Source: Pseudomonas moraviensis
GTDB lineage: Bacteria > Pseudomonadota > Gammaproteobacteria > Pseudomonadales > Pseudomonadaceae
Assembly (NCBI RefSeq): GCF_900105805.1
Contig: NZ_LT629788.1
Span: 1,240,001 to 1,304,000, forward strand
Length of the DNA stretch: 64,000 nucleotides
Direction: 5' to 3'
Shown: piece after piece, positions 62,456-64,000 of the stretch
How positions within the stretch are numbered: position 1 is the first letter of the stretch
How the letters are laid out: each line of letters opens with the position of its first letter
Translations under genes and position numbers: made by a program
Notes under the pieces: model-generated
The model's database searches: none
Told to the model about the DNA's origin: nothing
What the model saw: only the letters and a program-made list of their open reading frames with translations

Positions 62456-62545
62456 TGTAGGAGTGAGCCTGCTCGCGATAGCGGAATATCAGCCAACATC
62501 TGCATCGACTGACACACTGCGATCGCGAGCAGGCTCACTCCTACA
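62456..62545. repeat. REP pair, inverted
   Basis: TGTAGGAGTGAGCCTGCTCG at 62456 and inverted copy ending CTCACTCCTACA at 62545, between convergent genes. Confidence 0.9.
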
Positions 62546-62574
62546 TGGGATTGATGTGTTCAGCAGTTCCGGGA

Positions 62575-63060
62575 TCACGCCACAACCGGCAACGCACCCA
62601 TCTTGCCGTGGCAGTACACCAGCGGCCCGGCGACTTGCTCAGGGACGATCAGGTTCTTCACCGCGCCGACCATGATCGCGTGGTCGCCACCTTCATATTC
62701 ACGCCACAACTCGCACTCGATCACCGCCGTGGCATTGGCGAGGATCGGGTTGCCCAGTGCGCTCAATGTCCACTCGATGCCCTGCGCCTTGTCCTTGCCT
62801 TTGCGGGCGAAGGCATAGGCCTCGCTTTGCTGCACGCTGGACAACAGGTGAATCGCAAAGCGTTTGTTCTTGATCAGCACTGGATAGGAATCGGAGCTGT
62901 AGTTGGGGCAGAACAGCACCAGCGCCGGGTCCATCGACAGCGAGCTGAAGGCGCTGGCGGTCAGGCCGACGATCTGGCCGTCGTCGTCCAGGGTAGTGAT
63001 GACGGTGACGCCGGACGGGAACGAGCCCATGACTTGTTTGTAAATGGCAGCATCGATCAT
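62575..63060 (-). CDS. Flavin reductase (FMN reductase family)
   Basis: A 161-aa flavin reductase-domain protein: MIDAAIYKQVMGSFPSGVTV, GLTASAFSSLSMDPALVLFC and a terminal HAIMVGAVKNLIVPEQ with the conserved histidine. It supplies FMNH2 or FADH2 to two-component monooxygenases, here most likely the LLM enzyme at 59243. The operator-like site at 63109-63125 lies 48 bp upstream of its start. Confidence 0.9.
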   Translation of the reverse strand: MIDAAIYKQVMGSFPSGVTVITTLDDDGQIVGLTASAFSSLSMDPALVLFCPNYSSDSYPVLIKNKRFAIHLLSSVQQSEAYAFARKGKDKAQGIEWTLSALGNPILANATAVIECELWREYEGGDHAIMVGAVKNLIVPEQVAGPLVYCHGKMGALPVVA

Positions 63061-63108
63061 TGGGTGGTCCTCGGGTGTGTGACACGGTTTTTATGATTTG
63101 TAGGTCTG

Positions 63109-63125
63109 ATGGTATACCGTAATAC
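63109..63125. promoter_or_regulatory. Palindromic operator candidate, site 2
   Basis: ATGGTATACCGTAATAC, differing from site 1 at two of 17 positions. It lies upstream of the flavin reductase gene. Confidence 0.65.
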
Positions 63126-63281
63126 ATATCTTGCAAGGGCTTTTCTGGTGAACCGATAAACGTGCGGATTTCGTCGGAAAGTCCATGTTTACGGGGCTTT
63201 CAGCTAGCCGATGAGGGGCAGGATCAGCGAGGATAACGGATCAGAGAACGACAGAATCAGCGGATCAGGCTTGTGCAAAGC

Positions 63282-63298
63282 TTGGAATACCATAATAT
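63282..63298. promoter_or_regulatory. Palindromic operator candidate, site 3
   Basis: TTGGAATACCATAATAT, differing from site 1 at two of 17 positions. It lies 78 bp before the NCS1 permease start. Confidence 0.6.
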
Positions 63299-63376
63299 GG
63301 TCTGCATCTGAGGGGCGACCCAAGAGTCCTCCCGGTTTGGCTTCATACAAAGATAAAAACAGACAAACTCGAGTTC

Positions 63377-64000
63377 ATGCATATGTCCCAGATGTCCCGG
63401 CAAGATCCGTTGATCGAGAATCATACGGTCGATTACGTCCCACTCGCGGAACGCCACGGGAAGGCCCGCGACCTGTTCACTCTGTGGTTCAGCACCAACA
63501 TCGCGCCACTGCCCATCGTCACCGGCGCCATGGTGGTTCAGGTGTTCCATCTCAATCTGTGGTGGGGGCTGCTGGCGATTGCGCTGGGGCACATGATCGG
63601 CGGCGTGGTGATTGCACTGGCGTCGGCCCAGGGCCCGCGCATGGGCATTCCGCAAATGGTCCAGAGTCGCGGCCAGTTCGGCCGATATGGCGCACTGCTG
63701 ATCGTGTTCTTTGCGGCTCTCATCTATATCGGTTTCTTCATTTCCAACATCGTGCTGGCCGGCAAATCCATCGTCGGTATTGCGCCGTCGGTGCCGGCCC
63801 CGCTGAGCATTCTGATCGGCGCGCTGGCCGCTACCGCGATCGGAGTGATCGGCTACAACTTCATCCACACGCTCAATCGCATTGGCACTTGGGTGATGGG
63901 CGGCGCGTTGCTCGCAGGGTTTATCTACATCTTCGCCCATGACTTGCCGGCGGACTTCCTGACGCGCGGCAGTTTCAACCTCTCGGGCTGGCTGGCGACG
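63377..64000 (+). CDS. NCS1-family permease (cytosine/purine/allantoin type), N-terminal part
   Basis: The first 208 codons of a nucleobase:cation symporter-1 permease that runs off the right edge. The start is ATG 63377 or 63383 (MSQMSRQDPLIENHTVDYVP). Typical opening: LFTLWFSTNIAPLPIVTGAM (helix 1), GLLAIALGHMIGGVVIALAS, then QGPRMGIPQMVQSRGQFGRY, the conserved G-x-P-Q-M-x-x-S-R-x-x-F-G block. NCS1 carriers take up nucleobases, hydantoins, allantoin, thiamine or pyridoxine. With the monooxygenase, reductase and chemoreceptor it forms a probable catabolic unit. Confidence 0.88.
   Translation, partial: MHMSQMSRQDPLIENHTVDYVPLAERHGKARDLFTLWFSTNIAPLPIVTGAMVVQVFHLNLWWGLLAIALGHMIGGVVIALASAQGPRMGIPQMVQSRGQFGRYGALLIVFFAALIYIGFFISNIVLAGKSIVGIAPSVPAPLSILIGALAATAIGVIGYNFIHTLNRIGTWVMGGALLAGFIYIFAHDLPADFLTRGSFNLSGWLAT

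Overview
The window is Pseudomonas chromosome, most likely from the P. fluorescens group. The evidence is high-GC coding, Pseudomonas-type small families (DUF1652, DUF2789, DUF3087, DUF2784), an arylesterase that reads almost like the well-known P. fluorescens enzyme, an AlkC-type glycosylase, and many copies of the GTAGGAGTGAGCCTGCTCGCGA REP sequence. I see no rRNA, tRNA or CRISPR array. Both ends cut through transporter genes.

Layout. 1-9 kb: MFS transporter fragment with a GMC dehydrogenase and divergent LysR; an arsenic cassette arsR-arsC-arsH with no efflux pump; a Sel1-type lipoprotein; a GNAT acetyltransferase; a DUF2235 (Tle-like) lipase with a lipoprotein partner. 9-17 kb: GST-alkC operon, a two-cysteine DksA paralogue, a chemoreceptor with an unusual C-terminal domain, several small proteins, and a glycine-betaine-type binding protein. 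17.5-23.6 kb: the six-gene Mrp cation/proton antiporter operon, overlapping from gene to gene. 23.8-35 kb: DMT exporter with divergent XRE-cupin regulator, FAD protein, the nucleotide nucleosidase ppnN, sulfonate-type binding protein, polysaccharide deacetylase, Nudix enzyme and many small proteins. 35-39 kb: D-glucarate uptake and dehydration. 39-50 kb: a large FAD/Fe-S dehydrogenase, a PqiA pair, a DUF1624 membrane protein, a six-unit tandem REPIN array, a semialdehyde dehydrogenase with its LysR, a GST and an arylesterase.

50.5-59.2 kb is the accessory part: a decayed two-partner-secretion / contact-dependent inhibition island. It holds a tpsB start fused directly to a toxin tail, immunity genes, a second toxin tail, a broken DUF4291 gene, a tpsA gene lacking its 5' part but keeping a toxin domain and immunity gene, and a HEAT-like gene cut at its 3' end. 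Five copies of one short sequence, matching the ends of a REP-associated tyrosine transposase (RAYT) element, lie at or near these break points. This suggests repeat-mediated shuffling.

59.2-64 kb holds a luciferase-family monooxygenase, a chemoreceptor, a flavin reductase and an NCS1 permease. Three near-identical palindromic sites (TGGTATACCA followed by TAATA) lie in front of these genes, so they look like one regulon for sensing, importing and oxidising a small N-containing compound. The substrate cannot be read from the sequence.
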